Assembly: GCA_027578815.1 (NCBI GenBank) | Contig: JANBTH010000761.1 | Coordinates: 1 to 11,678 of the forward strand | Direction of reading: 5' to 3' | From: Coemansia sp. RSA 1804 | Lineage: Eukaryota > Kickxellomycota > Kickxellomycetes > Kickxellales > Kickxellaceae | DNA: 11,678 bases | Shown: positions 1 to 7,797 of the stretch, one piece after another | Layout of the letters: every line of letters starts with the position of its first letter | Numbering within the stretch: the first letter of the stretch is position 1 | Notes under the pieces: generated by a model | Databases searched by the model: none | Told to the model about the DNA's origin: nothing | Seen by the model: the letters and a program-made list of their open reading frames with translations, nothing else | Made by a program: the position numbers and the translations under genes

Positions 1-297
1 TTGGTCACTGTGAAGTGTCTTCTCATATATCCGAACCCAGAGTCAGCGCTAAATGAGGAGGCCGGGAGGCTTCTGCTCGAGCGCTACCAGGATTATGCAC
101 GCCATGCAAAGATCATGACCGAGGTTCATGCAACGCCCAAAACATCAAAGCCGGAATTGTGCGGCAAGAGCGAGTTGGCTCGGGATTCTGGCTCGGAAAA
201 CAGAGACCCTTCAGCCGCATCCAAGCCTGCGCCGTCTGCTTCGTCGTCGTCATCTACTGTAAAAGAAAAACGCAAGAAGAATCTCAAAAGATTTTAG
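1..297 (+). CDS. UBE2S: Ubiquitin-conjugating enzyme E2 S (UBE2S-like), C-terminal part
   Basis: The window opens inside this gene. The first codon, TTG, is an internal Leu and not a start, and the stop is TAG at 295-297. Residues 1-44 (VTVKCLLIYPNP, ESALNEEAGRLLLE, then YQDYARHAKIMTEVH) match the last part of the UBC fold of animal UBE2S almost residue for residue. The catalytic Cys lies upstream, outside the window. Residues 45-98 form a low-complexity Ser/Lys-rich tail ending KKNLKRF, the counterpart of the basic UBE2S tail that ends in LRRL. In the known family this E2 extends Lys11-linked ubiquitin chains on anaphase-promoting-complex substrates, and the tail docks on the APC/C. Conservation of a hydrophobic/RR-type end (L-K-R-F) suggests that this docking exists here. 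Budding yeast lacks this E2, so its presence fits an early-diverging fungus. The family call is firm; the full gene structure is unseen. Confidence 0.9.
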   Translation: MVTVKCLLIYPNPESALNEEAGRLLLERYQDYARHAKIMTEVHATPKTSKPELCGKSELARDSGSENRDPSAASKPAPSASSSSSTVKEKRKKNLKRF

Positions 298-431
298 ACA
301 CTTTTCATCAAGAACCAGCTGAGAATTCTGCTTCTCAAGAATGAAAGATAATAGTATTTTATCAAGGGGACTTCAACTTGTGGAGTTTGCCTCTTTTATT
401 TCTGCGAATTGTATACGATCCTTATTTGTTG

Positions 432-447
432 TGGATTATCTAATCCA
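432..447. repeat. Near-perfect palindrome with two inverted TAATCC sites
   Basis: TGGATTA and TAATCCA are perfect 7-bp inverted arms separated only by TC. The two-base spacer makes an RNA hairpin poor. A dimeric protein-binding site on DNA is the better reading. TAATCC/GGATTA is the core bound by one class of homeodomain proteins. It lies about 135 bp past the UBE2S stop. Function is inferred only. Confidence 0.4.
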
Positions 448-1132
448 GGCATATATAATACGTATCATCCCACATTAATATCTGTGTTTGATCCGCTAGA
501 GATACAAACTAATTCATGCTTATTTGGCTGAAACAAGGAAAGTAAGCGACAGTCTCGCTGCTTGCCATTCATTTATGCCAAAATAGGTAATTATTAAAAA
601 TTGCAGAGAAATTAGACACATATAACTCAATCTTGGATTTTTTTTACATCTACCTTCCACAAGACAGGTGTCAAATAATACACAGGGTTGCAAATTGAGT
701 CAGACATTTATGCAGCCAAAGACATATCCTGCAGTCTTCAACAAATTCACGAATAATACATTCATACACATCAATGCTCACTATTCTTTTTCTTTATCAT
801 TGTGTTATCTTGGTATAAATATTTTTTCAAGGAATTGCAAAGCTGGTGGGATTGTAAAATAATCGCAGGTTGCATCCCTGGTATTCATCATTTGTTGTTC
901 TGATAGTGTGGGCGCCAAGAATCACATATCTACTGTCTTTGTTCTTGTGATTCTTATTAGAGAAAAAGTGTTTTACTCTCTTTCGTGTTTATCCTATTTG
1001 TAAAGGATTCCTGATGTCTGCTGGTCACAACTGTTTGTTTATTCATGTTCTTGTGCACATCTCATCGTTCAAAAAGGATATTTTCTTTACAATTTACTAG
1101 CCTTGTGCTGTTTTGTGTCTATTTGCAAGCAA

Positions 1133-1256
1133 AATAGGCTGCGTGCTGTACAGCTCTGTTTTATTTTTTCATTGAACAAGAATTCCTTGAGTTTTAAATG
1201 AAAAGCACGCCTGCATAAAATGCGAGCGAATGTGATCAGCACACCCAGAGCCTATT
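1133..1256. repeat. Inverted-repeat cluster with competing pairings
   Basis: AATAGGCT (1133-1140) and GTGCTG (1143-1148) pair with AGCCTATT (1249-1256) and CAGCAC (1237-1242), giving a long discontinuous foldback around a loop of about 90 bases. The same left arm can pair instead as GCGTGCT (1141-1147) with AGCACGC (1204-1210), a perfect 7-bp stem. Just upstream, 1119-1137 is itself a near-palindrome (CTATTTGC, then GCAAAATAG). This could be a structured RNA, a relic of a foldback element, or chance in AT-rich DNA. No transcription signal ties it to an RNA gene. Confidence 0.3.
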
Positions 1257-1470
1257 CAAATTTCAAAGTATGTAGAATAAGAACGAAAAGTTTGGCAAAT
1301 GACGTAAAATAAAAAACAACAGCAATACAAATTCTGGCTATTGTGCAATATATGCAATTACAGGCTTCTGCTGGCTAAAAGCACATTGCAAATCAAGGAT
1401 ATGTTGTGATGTGTTGACTAACCAAAGCCACTAAATATCTGCGTTTTCTTCATTCTTGTATGTTTTTTAG

Positions 1471-1549
1471 TCCCAAAAAGTATGAAGATGGTAGTTGGGT
1501 AGTTTTACCCAGGGCCATAAATGAGAGTTTTGAGCCATCATGTGGCTAA
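1471..1549 (+). other. Possible terminal exon of an unrecognised spliced gene
   Basis: An intron-like 3' end precedes this segment: TTGACTAAC (1414-1422), then a pyrimidine-rich stretch ending TTTTTTAG at 1470. Reading from 1472 gives 25 codons (starting PKKYEDGSWVVLPR) and TAA at 1547-1549. A GTATGT donor at 1268-1273 would join it, in frame, to a short upstream stretch coding for SAHPEPIQIS plus a split Asn codon. No convincing earlier exons or start were found, so it may be a gene remnant or coincidence. Confidence 0.2.
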
Positions 1550-1888
1550 ACTAGTTTGGTTGGTGTGCATGGCATTTCCATTCATAATCAAGCTGTGTCT
1601 TGTTTCTAGCTGTACATGCAAACAATGCGGAGAACAAGACGAATATGTGTGGAATACAATTTCTTTATACGCTCATGAGGCTACATGCGGCTGGTGTTGT
1701 CTTGTTTGCCAAAGGAAAAGGAAATGAAGGAGTGTACGCAATAGGACACATGAAAGCATCTGTCCTTGTTTGATTAATTGTTGCTGCCTATTCTACTATT
1801 TACACAATAGAAAACAAGCTCACTTGTGCTGAAAATGGAGAAGAAAAGATGGTTGCAATTTCACAAAACATGTAAATGGCCATACTAG

Positions 1889-1908
1889 ATGGCGTATAAA
1901 AGCGCCAT
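1889..1908 (+). promoter_or_regulatory. TATA box inside an ATGGCG/CGCCAT inverted repeat
   Basis: TATAAAAG (1895-1902) is flanked exactly by ATGGCG (1889-1894) and its complement CGCCAT (1903-1908). A palindromic ATGGCCAT lies at 1876-1883 and a further CGCCAT at 1998-2003. A pyrimidine-rich stretch follows, and the first good ATG is at 2052, about 155 bases downstream. This is a normal fungal promoter-to-start distance. Confidence 0.45.
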
Positions 1909-2051
1909 GGTTTTCTTTAATTTTCTGTATTTTCTTGCTCTCCACAACAATATCCAGACTTTTTCTCTTGACATTTTACTTATCGTGACAACTTTTGCGC
2001 CATCTTTTAATTATAACACAAACTGTTGGTATAGTCTTTGCTGAACTCACA

Positions 2052-2129
2052 ATGTCGGCCCCTAATGCTCCAAAGATTGGTCCAGTAGACACTGGCGATG
2101 ACAGTGACGTGCCATCACTTACTCTTTAA
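2052..2129 (+). CDS. Small 25-residue ORF with own promoter and poly(A) signal
   Basis: ATG in good context (CACAATG) opens 25 codons: MSAPNAPKIGP, then VDTGDDSDVPSLTL, then TAA. It lies within a compact unit with a TATA box at 1895 and AATAAA at 2270, so a transcript of roughly 350 bases is plausible. The acidic stretch followed by VPSL recalls the DDxxVPxL segments in the flexible ends of both nascent-polypeptide-associated-complex subunits. That match is short and low-complexity. It may be a true microprotein, the first exon and promoter of a decayed duplicate gene, or chance. No clear splice donor lies inside the ORF. Confidence 0.3.
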   Translation: MSAPNAPKIGPVDTGDDSDVPSLTL

Positions 2130-2269
2130 TTATACAACCGTGTATATACAAGGATAGACGCCTACGTTTTCAATATCCAGACAATCTGACTGTTTTATGG
2201 TCTCGATACGCAGCACTTACAGCTATTGTTTTATTAGCTTATTTTTACGTCTTGTCGTAAGAATTCTAG

Positions 2270-2275
2270 AATAAA
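2270..2275 (+). terminator. AATAAA polyadenylation signal
   Basis: Canonical AATAAA about 140 bases after the small ORF's stop. It is a plausible 3' end for the 1895-2275 unit. Confidence 0.35.
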
Positions 2276-2573
2276 GAACCCATTATAAATAACCTGAATA
2301 CTATCTTTTAATTTATTCTTTTAACCAAAGTTCTGAAAATAAATACAAAGTAGGCTACAAAGAAAATCACAGCCACTGTACACTTGCTCTTCATTCTGTC
2401 CTAGTCCATGTAAAAATCCATACATACTAGCTTTATAGAACAAGGATTGTGAAGATGCTTCTTGTGCTCTGTCTTTCTCTTTTCTTCTTTTTTCATTATC
2501 TTGAAAAATCTATTTGCTTTTTTGTGAACTGATAGCATCTATTTTTTATTTTTCTCTATTCTTTTGTTCGAGA

Positions 2574-4157
2574 ATGGACATTAACAATCTGCCGGATATT
2601 GTCTTGACAAGAATTATCTACTGGACTTGTAATGAAGAGAGATGGACAGCCTGGGGGCCAAGTACCGTTAAAGAGTGGAAGCCCAAACTAACAATTCTGG
2701 CCATATGCAAAAGATGGCGTGCTCTAGGACTGCCTTGCGTACACGCTGTTTCGTTTATAAACATTACCCGTTATCCGAGCCACGGACGTAGAAATGACCA
2801 CCCCAGCAGGTGCGGCTATCTGTCAGACAATTCTGATTATTCAGACGGACAGGAATTATCAGATTTTTCAAACGATAACTACTCAGTAAAGTCAAACTTT
2901 GATATCATTGAAAACACTATAGGCAAGTGCTGGCCCAAAGAGCTTGAAATATCCATGAAGGCACCATACGACCCGATATACGGCTTATGCTGTCTGCACG
3001 AAAAGCTACGTTTTTACAAACATCTGCTAAGTCGTGTTAGAATAATAGAACTGACATTTAATCTAGGCTTTGAAAGCAGCACCCTAAACAGTGACCAATA
3101 TTTTGTTCCAGAAGTCCGGTCCATGTGTCGAGATATAGCTGAGCTTATTCCGTCGGTTGGGGTTATCAAGCTTTTGGGAGTTAATGATGCGCCAGTCACA
3201 CTAGAATTTGCTAAATCAATTGCCAAAAACTGTGCACCACGGCTGACAGCCATCTCGTGTCCACAAAATGCGCTAGAAAGAGTAAATTCCTTTTCAGACA
3301 AACTTGAAAAATTCGAGATAAATGGGCACCGCTGCTATTCGGCCCACTTGCCTCAAATATGTGCCGAGAATTTAGTGGTCCTTGACTTGGAGTACATCCA
3401 GCGCAACTTTAACTGGAGCTCGTTTCGAAGCGAGCATGATTCATATGCCTTAAACTTTAATTGTCTGAGAAGGCTCCGAGTACGCACTGAAACAGAACTA
3501 ACCACGATAAACGAAGGAAATAGAAGCTGGGGACATTCTGCGCGCGAGTTTAACCATCAAATAATTGCTCCAAAGCTTGAAAGGATAACAATTATTCTCT
3601 GCCCCTATACCCTCTCATTACTATCATCAATCCAAGGCATTGCAATTGTTAGAAATGTGGAGCTTGAGATGAACAAGGCCCATCTTTACTTTACAAATCT
3701 TAATCTAAATATTGCCAGAGATAGGTTTTCCCACTATGCCAAAGAAAGCCAAAATGAAGTTCAAGCAATAAACTTTTATGCCTACATGAACGACATTTTT
3801 GGCATACCTAACTTGGCCGAGTATACAAAGGCTAGGGTTGGGTTCAACGATTACCTGCTGGATATTGAGCAAGTTAAATGGACCTACTTGATGGATATTG
3901 AGCTTTATTGCCAAATCCACGTAAATAATCTACGACAGCTATTGACTAGGCTTCCAAATCTGGAGAGTGCATACATTGATAAGCTGGACATACAAAAGAA
4001 TGAGAACGATGTAGCCGAATTGCTAAACAGAGATTATGTTACTGAGCCTATGCGGACTAAGATTACCAAATTTAGTTTTGGGGACTGGTATGGATATACT
4101 GAAGAAGAGAATAAAAATATTTTATGCTTTATCAGCAAGTTGATACCTAGTGAATAG
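2574..4157 (+). CDS. F-box-like protein with degenerate leucine-rich repeats
   Basis: A single exon of 527 residues starting at ATG 2574. The frame is open upstream to 2514 but has no earlier ATG. Residues 1-60 read as an F-box: MDINNLPDIVLTRII, then KLTILAICKRWRALGLP, the usual L-P-x-x-[IV]-L and x-x-x-x-x-W-R pattern. Next comes an acidic Ser/Asp insert (about residues 82-103, LSDNSDYSDGQELSD) rich in casein-kinase-2-like sites. The remainder contains scattered Leu/Ile-rich strands (LVVLDLEYI, LRRLRVR, LERITII, LESAYIDKLDI), suggesting an irregular leucine-rich-repeat solenoid. In the known family the F-box binds Skp1 in an SCF ubiquitin ligase and the repeats bind the substrate. Such single-exon proteins form large paralogous families in some early-diverging fungi. 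The substrate cannot be guessed, and a few conserved F-box positions are weak. Confidence 0.65.
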   Translation: MDINNLPDIVLTRIIYWTCNEERWTAWGPSTVKEWKPKLTILAICKRWRALGLPCVHAVSFINITRYPSHGRRNDHPSRCGYLSDNSDYSDGQELSDFSNDNYSVKSNFDIIENTIGKCWPKELEISMKAPYDPIYGLCCLHEKLRFYKHLLSRVRIIELTFNLGFESSTLNSDQYFVPEVRSMCRDIAELIPSVGVIKLLGVNDAPVTLEFAKSIAKNCAPRLTAISCPQNALERVNSFSDKLEKFEINGHRCYSAHLPQICAENLVVLDLEYIQRNFNWSSFRSEHDSYALNFNCLRRLRVRTETELTTINEGNRSWGHSAREFNHQIIAPKLERITIILCPYTLSLLSSIQGIAIVRNVELEMNKAHLYFTNLNLNIARDRFSHYAKESQNEVQAINFYAYMNDIFGIPNLAEYTKARVGFNDYLLDIEQVKWTYLMDIELYCQIHVNNLRQLLTRLPNLESAYIDKLDIQKNENDVAELLNRDYVTEPMRTKITKFSFGDWYGYTEEENKNILCFISKLIPSE

Positions 4158-4371
4158 CCCGTCTAAAGTATTTAAATAGCAATACCGTCATACTTTTGCA
4201 CATTCAAGGAAATCCTGTCAAATGAGAACCAAACGATTCAAGCCTGGTTGCTGTCATACCAGGTGTTGTTATTGCCATAGCACTGTAAATCTCATAATTC
4301 TAGCCCTGTAATAGCTTTTAACTCTTCACTTATAATGCTCACATGCAGGTTCAATAGATGCCTGAAGTGTT

Positions 4372-4377
4372 AATAAA
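4372..4377 (+). terminator. AATAAA polyadenylation signal
   Basis: AATAAA 215 bases after the F-box gene stop; the likely 3' processing signal of that gene. Confidence 0.35.
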
Positions 4378-5067
4378 AAGGTCGACACTATTTCTGTCAT
4401 TTTAACCACATTTATTAGATAGAGGAATTGCAAAATATCCTATGACACACGTGTTTTTTACTTCTCACAAAGTACTCTTCATTCTTTGCCCGAGGTTTGA
4501 CTTTACGTTTCGGAATATCTAATTACGCATGAAATCGTCACTTTCATATTTGAAATTGTTTATTTATATAAACAGATGCTAAATGAATTTCTAACTTGCG
4601 TCATGACCTATGATCTGAATACCTTGCAATAAATTTTAGTAAATACTAATTAGAAAACGAATTTACTTGAATGAGGGTTTTCTTTGACTGCATGTGGTGA
4701 TAAAAATATTTCCCGTATGCATGCTGGTGTTGTTCACCGGGTGGAATGGCATCGATATATTAATTTTTCCGCACAAACCTGTTGGTGCTTCTGCTGCCGC
4801 TGCATTTTGCTGGTGTGGCAATCGCAAAGCAGCTTGATCGGAAAATAAGAAGGTGCACGCATATTGTCGAAGGGAAGTCCGGGAAGGGTGCAGCGAGATT
4901 TCCAGCGAGCAGCAAACAGCGTTTATGTGGGTGGTGTGAAAAAAATATGCTCCGATGCACATTCGATTGTGTGTTTTATTGCAACAGCAAGAGAATCGAA
5001 AACGAATTAAAAGTTGCATGAATGCGTGGTGCATTAAGCTTTGGCTATCAGGGAGAAGGGAAATTCA

Positions 5068-5089
5068 TGCGTGACGCAATGTGTGCGTC
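5068..5089. promoter_or_regulatory. Overlapping palindromes with a TGACGCAA core
   Basis: TGCGT-G-ACGCA (5068-5078) is a perfect palindrome around one base. Its right half also pairs as GACGCA-ATGTG-TGCGTC (5073-5089). TGACGCAAT resembles composite bZIP (CREB/ATF and C/EBP-type) sites. It lies about 1.07 kb upstream of the start at 6148. Function is inferred. Confidence 0.3.
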
Positions 5090-6014
5090 TTTTCTAGAGC
5101 AGCAAAGCATGGAGAGTAGTTCTGATTTGAGCAGAAAACCATGCCTCTGTCCCCGTTGCGGCGGAAAATGCAACATCTGCTGAAAACAGCAACACATGTT
5201 CTTGACCAGTGAGTGAGCGTGTTGCCGTGGATGTCCTTTTCACTAGACATGAGGCGATTCTAAGTGCTTGTATGCCAAAAAACATTATTTAGTCATCCCA
5301 CTATTTTGTTCGCTGCCAAAATAACGGAGAATCGGGAACGACATGGATGAGGTGAGTTTTGGATGGGTGGCAAAAGCCGCCCCTATTTATAGCGTTTGCA
5401 AAAAATGTTGTGCAGATTCTGCAGATGAATCCCAAGACAAGGTCCGCCACAATCCAGACACTGGCAGACACAGCGGCTCACAACACGCAGATTCAGCACC
5501 AACAAAGATGAAAAGTTTGCGTAGAAGAGGTCTGCGAGATGCGTGCAAAAGAGGGAAGAAAAGGGGTGCAGAAAACAAAGACACATGACTTTTTGTCATT
5601 TTTTGCATCTTGCAAAGATAAAATGCAAAAAAAGGAAAAAGGAAATTCTGGCCTCCGCACAACAGCAGCTTTTTCTCTTCTTTTTTCTTTTCTCTTTTTC
5701 TTCCTCCATTGTTCGGCTCAGATATCGAAAAGCAGAATGCGTTGTTGGACGAGGTGTGACACACACGCGCACGCTGGGACAAGCTGTGCTCGGGGAACGG
5801 AAAAGAAAAAGACACGCCTTGTTTTTCCTTGGTTCGCTTAGGCCACCACGAAAATGTGGTTTGGCTGTCTTCTCAAGATAAAAAAATAGAATAAAGAGGG
5901 TCAACCAGCGCTTCCTTATTAAGGGGGTGATGTAGAGGGGAGTTTTCTTTTTTTGACCAATTGTTCGTTTTCGAGAGAAAAAAATTGTATTTTGTGATGT
6001 CTTGAGAACACACT

Positions 6015-6147
6015 GACCTTTTCTTGTCCTTTTCCTTTCATTCTCCACTGTAATTTTTCTTTTTCATTACGCCGTGATATTGTCTCAGTTCTGGCTCTTT
6101 CTTTTTTTCTTTTTTGTTATATTGCCCCTTTTCTCTATTATTCAAAC
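6015..6147 (+). promoter_or_regulatory. Pyrimidine-rich leader/core promoter of the Cys-cluster gene
   Basis: Repeated C/T runs (for example CTCTTTCTTTTTTTCTTTTT around 6096-6115) lead directly to ATG at 6148 in CAAACATG context. Such tracts are typical just upstream of fungal start codons. No clear TATA box is seen in this interval. Confidence 0.45.
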
Positions 6148-7797
6148 ATGAGTGCCACAGCGACGCTGGCGACGTCAGTTCACTCTTTGTGCCTGTTCCC
6201 GCAACACCCGTTGCCAACACCAAAACAACAGCAAAAAACCCGACAGACTGACAGCTCTAGTGCCGAAGATACCACCGACAGCAAAGATAAGCAGCATGGG
6301 CTCTCTGTACAGCAGCGGTATGGTGCTGGTGAGGCCCATCCCAACCAGACATGTTCCAGCACACAGCAGACATTGCAAACAACCGCCTTTGCCTCTCCTG
6401 CGCTGTCTCCCCCTGAAGCGTCGCCAAAGATGCATCCGCCGTACGTGGGCTGCAGCGATGCCGACCCAAACACAGCCACTACCAGCAGCAAAAGCAGAAG
6501 CAGCAGCCGTCAAAGCAACTATGTGGACGACTCGTCGTGGCCGCGCGCCGTGGATGCTTTAGCACAGAGGCTTTGGGACTGTGGACATGGCTCGCTTTCC
6601 CGCGGCTTTCCTTCATCTTCATCTTCCTCGTCTTCGTCTTCGTCGACGACTTCGTCCAACTTTCTCTCTACCACGCAGATGGAATCTGCAATGGCCGCCT
6701 CCTTTCGGCTCAACGCAAGGGATCTTTCCACACATCCTCCAATGTCTGGTGGCAGCAATGCCGATGCCGCTGTTTCTGATAAAGAGTGCGACGAAGACAG
6801 TGTGCTTTGCGATGGCCCCTATGTGCATGTGAATTACACCGTTGCGCCTTCTGAACCCCTCTCGTCTCCTTCCAACCGCTCTGTCGCCCCAACGCTGCAG
6901 CGTCAGCATCAAAATCAACACCAGACACGGAAGCATCCACTGACACTGCGCAGAGAGCCTCAGACCCCTTCGTTTCCTACACCTCACAACGACTTGCTCT
7001 ATCCACCGCCGATGTCAGCGCCTGAAACAAAAAGCCTCCATCCGAACGCCCATGTTTTCAGCGATCGGCTACAGCTCATCCACTACCAGCCCATGACAAA
7101 CCCGTTCAAGACAATGGCCAAATCGGCAACCGCGTCTCCAACTACTGCGTATCTGCAGAAACCGATGGCTTCGTTGTCATCGTCATCGTCAGCAACAACG
7201 GCGGACTCTCCCTCGACTACTGCCAATTCTGCCACCAACGCTACTGCCCGCGCCGAAAAGAAGCCATCCCACTACTTTAGCAACCGGCGCCAGCGTGGAC
7301 TTTTACCAGGTCTAGTCTCTCCTACGTCGCTGCATCGGTCGACCAAGCGCCACCACTACGAAAAGGATGACGCCCTCCCACTGCCTCTTCCTCAGACTGC
7401 ACGGCCAATGATAGCCCCAGCACTAGGAGAAGTCTTGGCAAAGTCAGCAGGATGTGTCCACTGCAAGCAGGGAAACTTTCTCGAGTTCTGCTTCGTAGTC
7501 GACAAGTGTATCTGCAAATGCCATAACGACTGCCCCTGCAATCCGTGCACAAATATACGTAGCCATCGGTCATGTCTCTCCTCAACTCCCCCGTACGCGA
7601 AGAACCACTTTTTCGCCAACCACGCACAGGCTGTGAAATCAGCAAAGGCCACCACCGCCGTTGGGGATGCATATGCCAGGCGCTCTGTCATTTCTGCAGC
7701 CACTTCTGCCTCGCCCGCATCTGCCGCTGCTGATAAAGGTGGTGGTGGTGGTGGTGGTGGTGGTGGTAGTAGTGGTGGCGGCTTTTGGCTGGGCTAG
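6148..7797 (+). CDS. Ser/Thr/Pro-rich protein with C-terminal Cys cluster
   Basis: A single exon of 549 residues with ATG at 6148 and TAG at 7795-7797. Most of it is low-complexity and presumably disordered: 11 Ser in a row (156-166), a SSSSS run near 344-348, Gln/His-rich 252-262 and many S/T-P pairs. The only compact region is 435-476, with Cys at 436, 439, 448, 454, 456, 458, 462, 464, 467 and 476. Its end, C458-x3-C462-x-C464-x2-C467-x-N469, fits the end of Tesmin/TSO1 CXC repeats, and CKQG..LEFC before it resembles their CKKS..LKxYC start. The same spacing, CxCx3CxCx2C, occurs in the copper-sensing motif of Cuf1-type factors, but no N-terminal copper fist is present. The protein ends in ten Gly, SSGGG and FWLG. 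I infer a metal-binding nuclear regulator; the function is unproven. The protein could also be lineage-specific. Confidence 0.6.
   Translation: MSATATLATSVHSLCLFPQHPLPTPKQQQKTRQTDSSSAEDTTDSKDKQHGLSVQQRYGAGEAHPNQTCSSTQQTLQTTAFASPALSPPEASPKMHPPYVGCSDADPNTATTSSKSRSSSRQSNYVDDSSWPRAVDALAQRLWDCGHGSLSRGFPSSSSSSSSSSSTTSSNFLSTTQMESAMAASFRLNARDLSTHPPMSGGSNADAAVSDKECDEDSVLCDGPYVHVNYTVAPSEPLSSPSNRSVAPTLQRQHQNQHQTRKHPLTLRREPQTPSFPTPHNDLLYPPPMSAPETKSLHPNAHVFSDRLQLIHYQPMTNPFKTMAKSATASPTTAYLQKPMASLSSSSSATTADSPSTTANSATNATARAEKKPSHYFSNRRQRGLLPGLVSPTSLHRSTKRHHYEKDDALPLPLPQTARPMIAPALGEVLAKSAGCVHCKQGNFLEFCFVVDKCICKCHNDCPCNPCTNIRSHRSCLSSTPPYAKNHFFANHAQAVKSAKATTAVGDAYARRSVISAATSASPASAAADKGGGGGGGGGGSSGGGFWLG
7738..7767 (+). 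repeat. (GGT)10 trinucleotide repeat coding for poly-Gly
   Basis: Ten uninterrupted GGT codons near the end of the Cys-cluster gene, then AGTAGTGGTGGCGGC. It is prone to length changes and able to form G-quadruplex in the mRNA. The reading frame and stop remain intact. Confidence 0.95.

Larger units (their letters stand above)
298..2051. other. Long AT-rich intergenic region, no confident gene
   Basis: About 1.75 kb between the UBE2S stop and the small ORF at 2052. It is AT-rich with many stops in all frames. No tRNA, 5S rRNA or U-snRNA signature was recognised. Items worth separate entries are the palindrome at 432-447, the inverted-repeat cluster at 1133-1256, an exon-like segment at 1471-1549 and a TATA box at 1895. 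A 68-codon ORF (1521-1727) has an ATG immediately after an in-frame stop. It encodes a hydrophobic stretch followed by CxCxxC and CxxCCxxC clusters, but lacks homology I can name and is probably chance. Confidence 0.6.
4158..6147. other. 2-kb non-coding region upstream of the Cys-cluster gene
   Basis: The left part (4158-4680) is AT-rich 3' flank of the F-box gene. From about 4740 to 5600 the DNA is clearly GC-richer, and several overlapping frames stay open on both strands. None of their translations looks like a protein family, and the open frames follow from base composition. Features seen are a bZIP-like palindrome at 5068-5089, a small TGCTG-AAAA-CAGCA hairpin near 5178, a TATTTATA sequence near 5385 and a GTGAGT donor-like site at 5352. 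From 5670 onward there are long pyrimidine tracts. It most likely holds the promoter and a long leader of the gene at 6148, possibly with a leader intron. Confidence 0.5.

Noticed and set aside
868..878. GGTTGCATCCC resembling a pol III B box
   Set aside because: It does not match GGTTCGAnTCC well, and no A box or cloverleaf surrounds it.
1521..1727. 68-codon ORF with hydrophobic stretch and Cys pairs
   Set aside because: Short, no family match I can name, no clear promoter, and its ATG directly follows an in-frame stop. It also overlaps the exon-like segment at 1471-1549 in another frame.
2514..2573. N-terminal extension of the F-box protein
   Set aside because: It would require starting at TTG; the first ATG at 2574 is followed at once by the F-box.
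3014..3920. Minus-strand ORFs opposite the F-box gene
   Set aside because: Shadows of a real + strand coding region; no own promoter or homology.
4663..6048. Multiple overlapping open frames on both strands
   Set aside because: They follow from GC-richer or C/T-biased composition with few stops. The translations are repetitive Lys/Phe/Ser runs without domain patterns.
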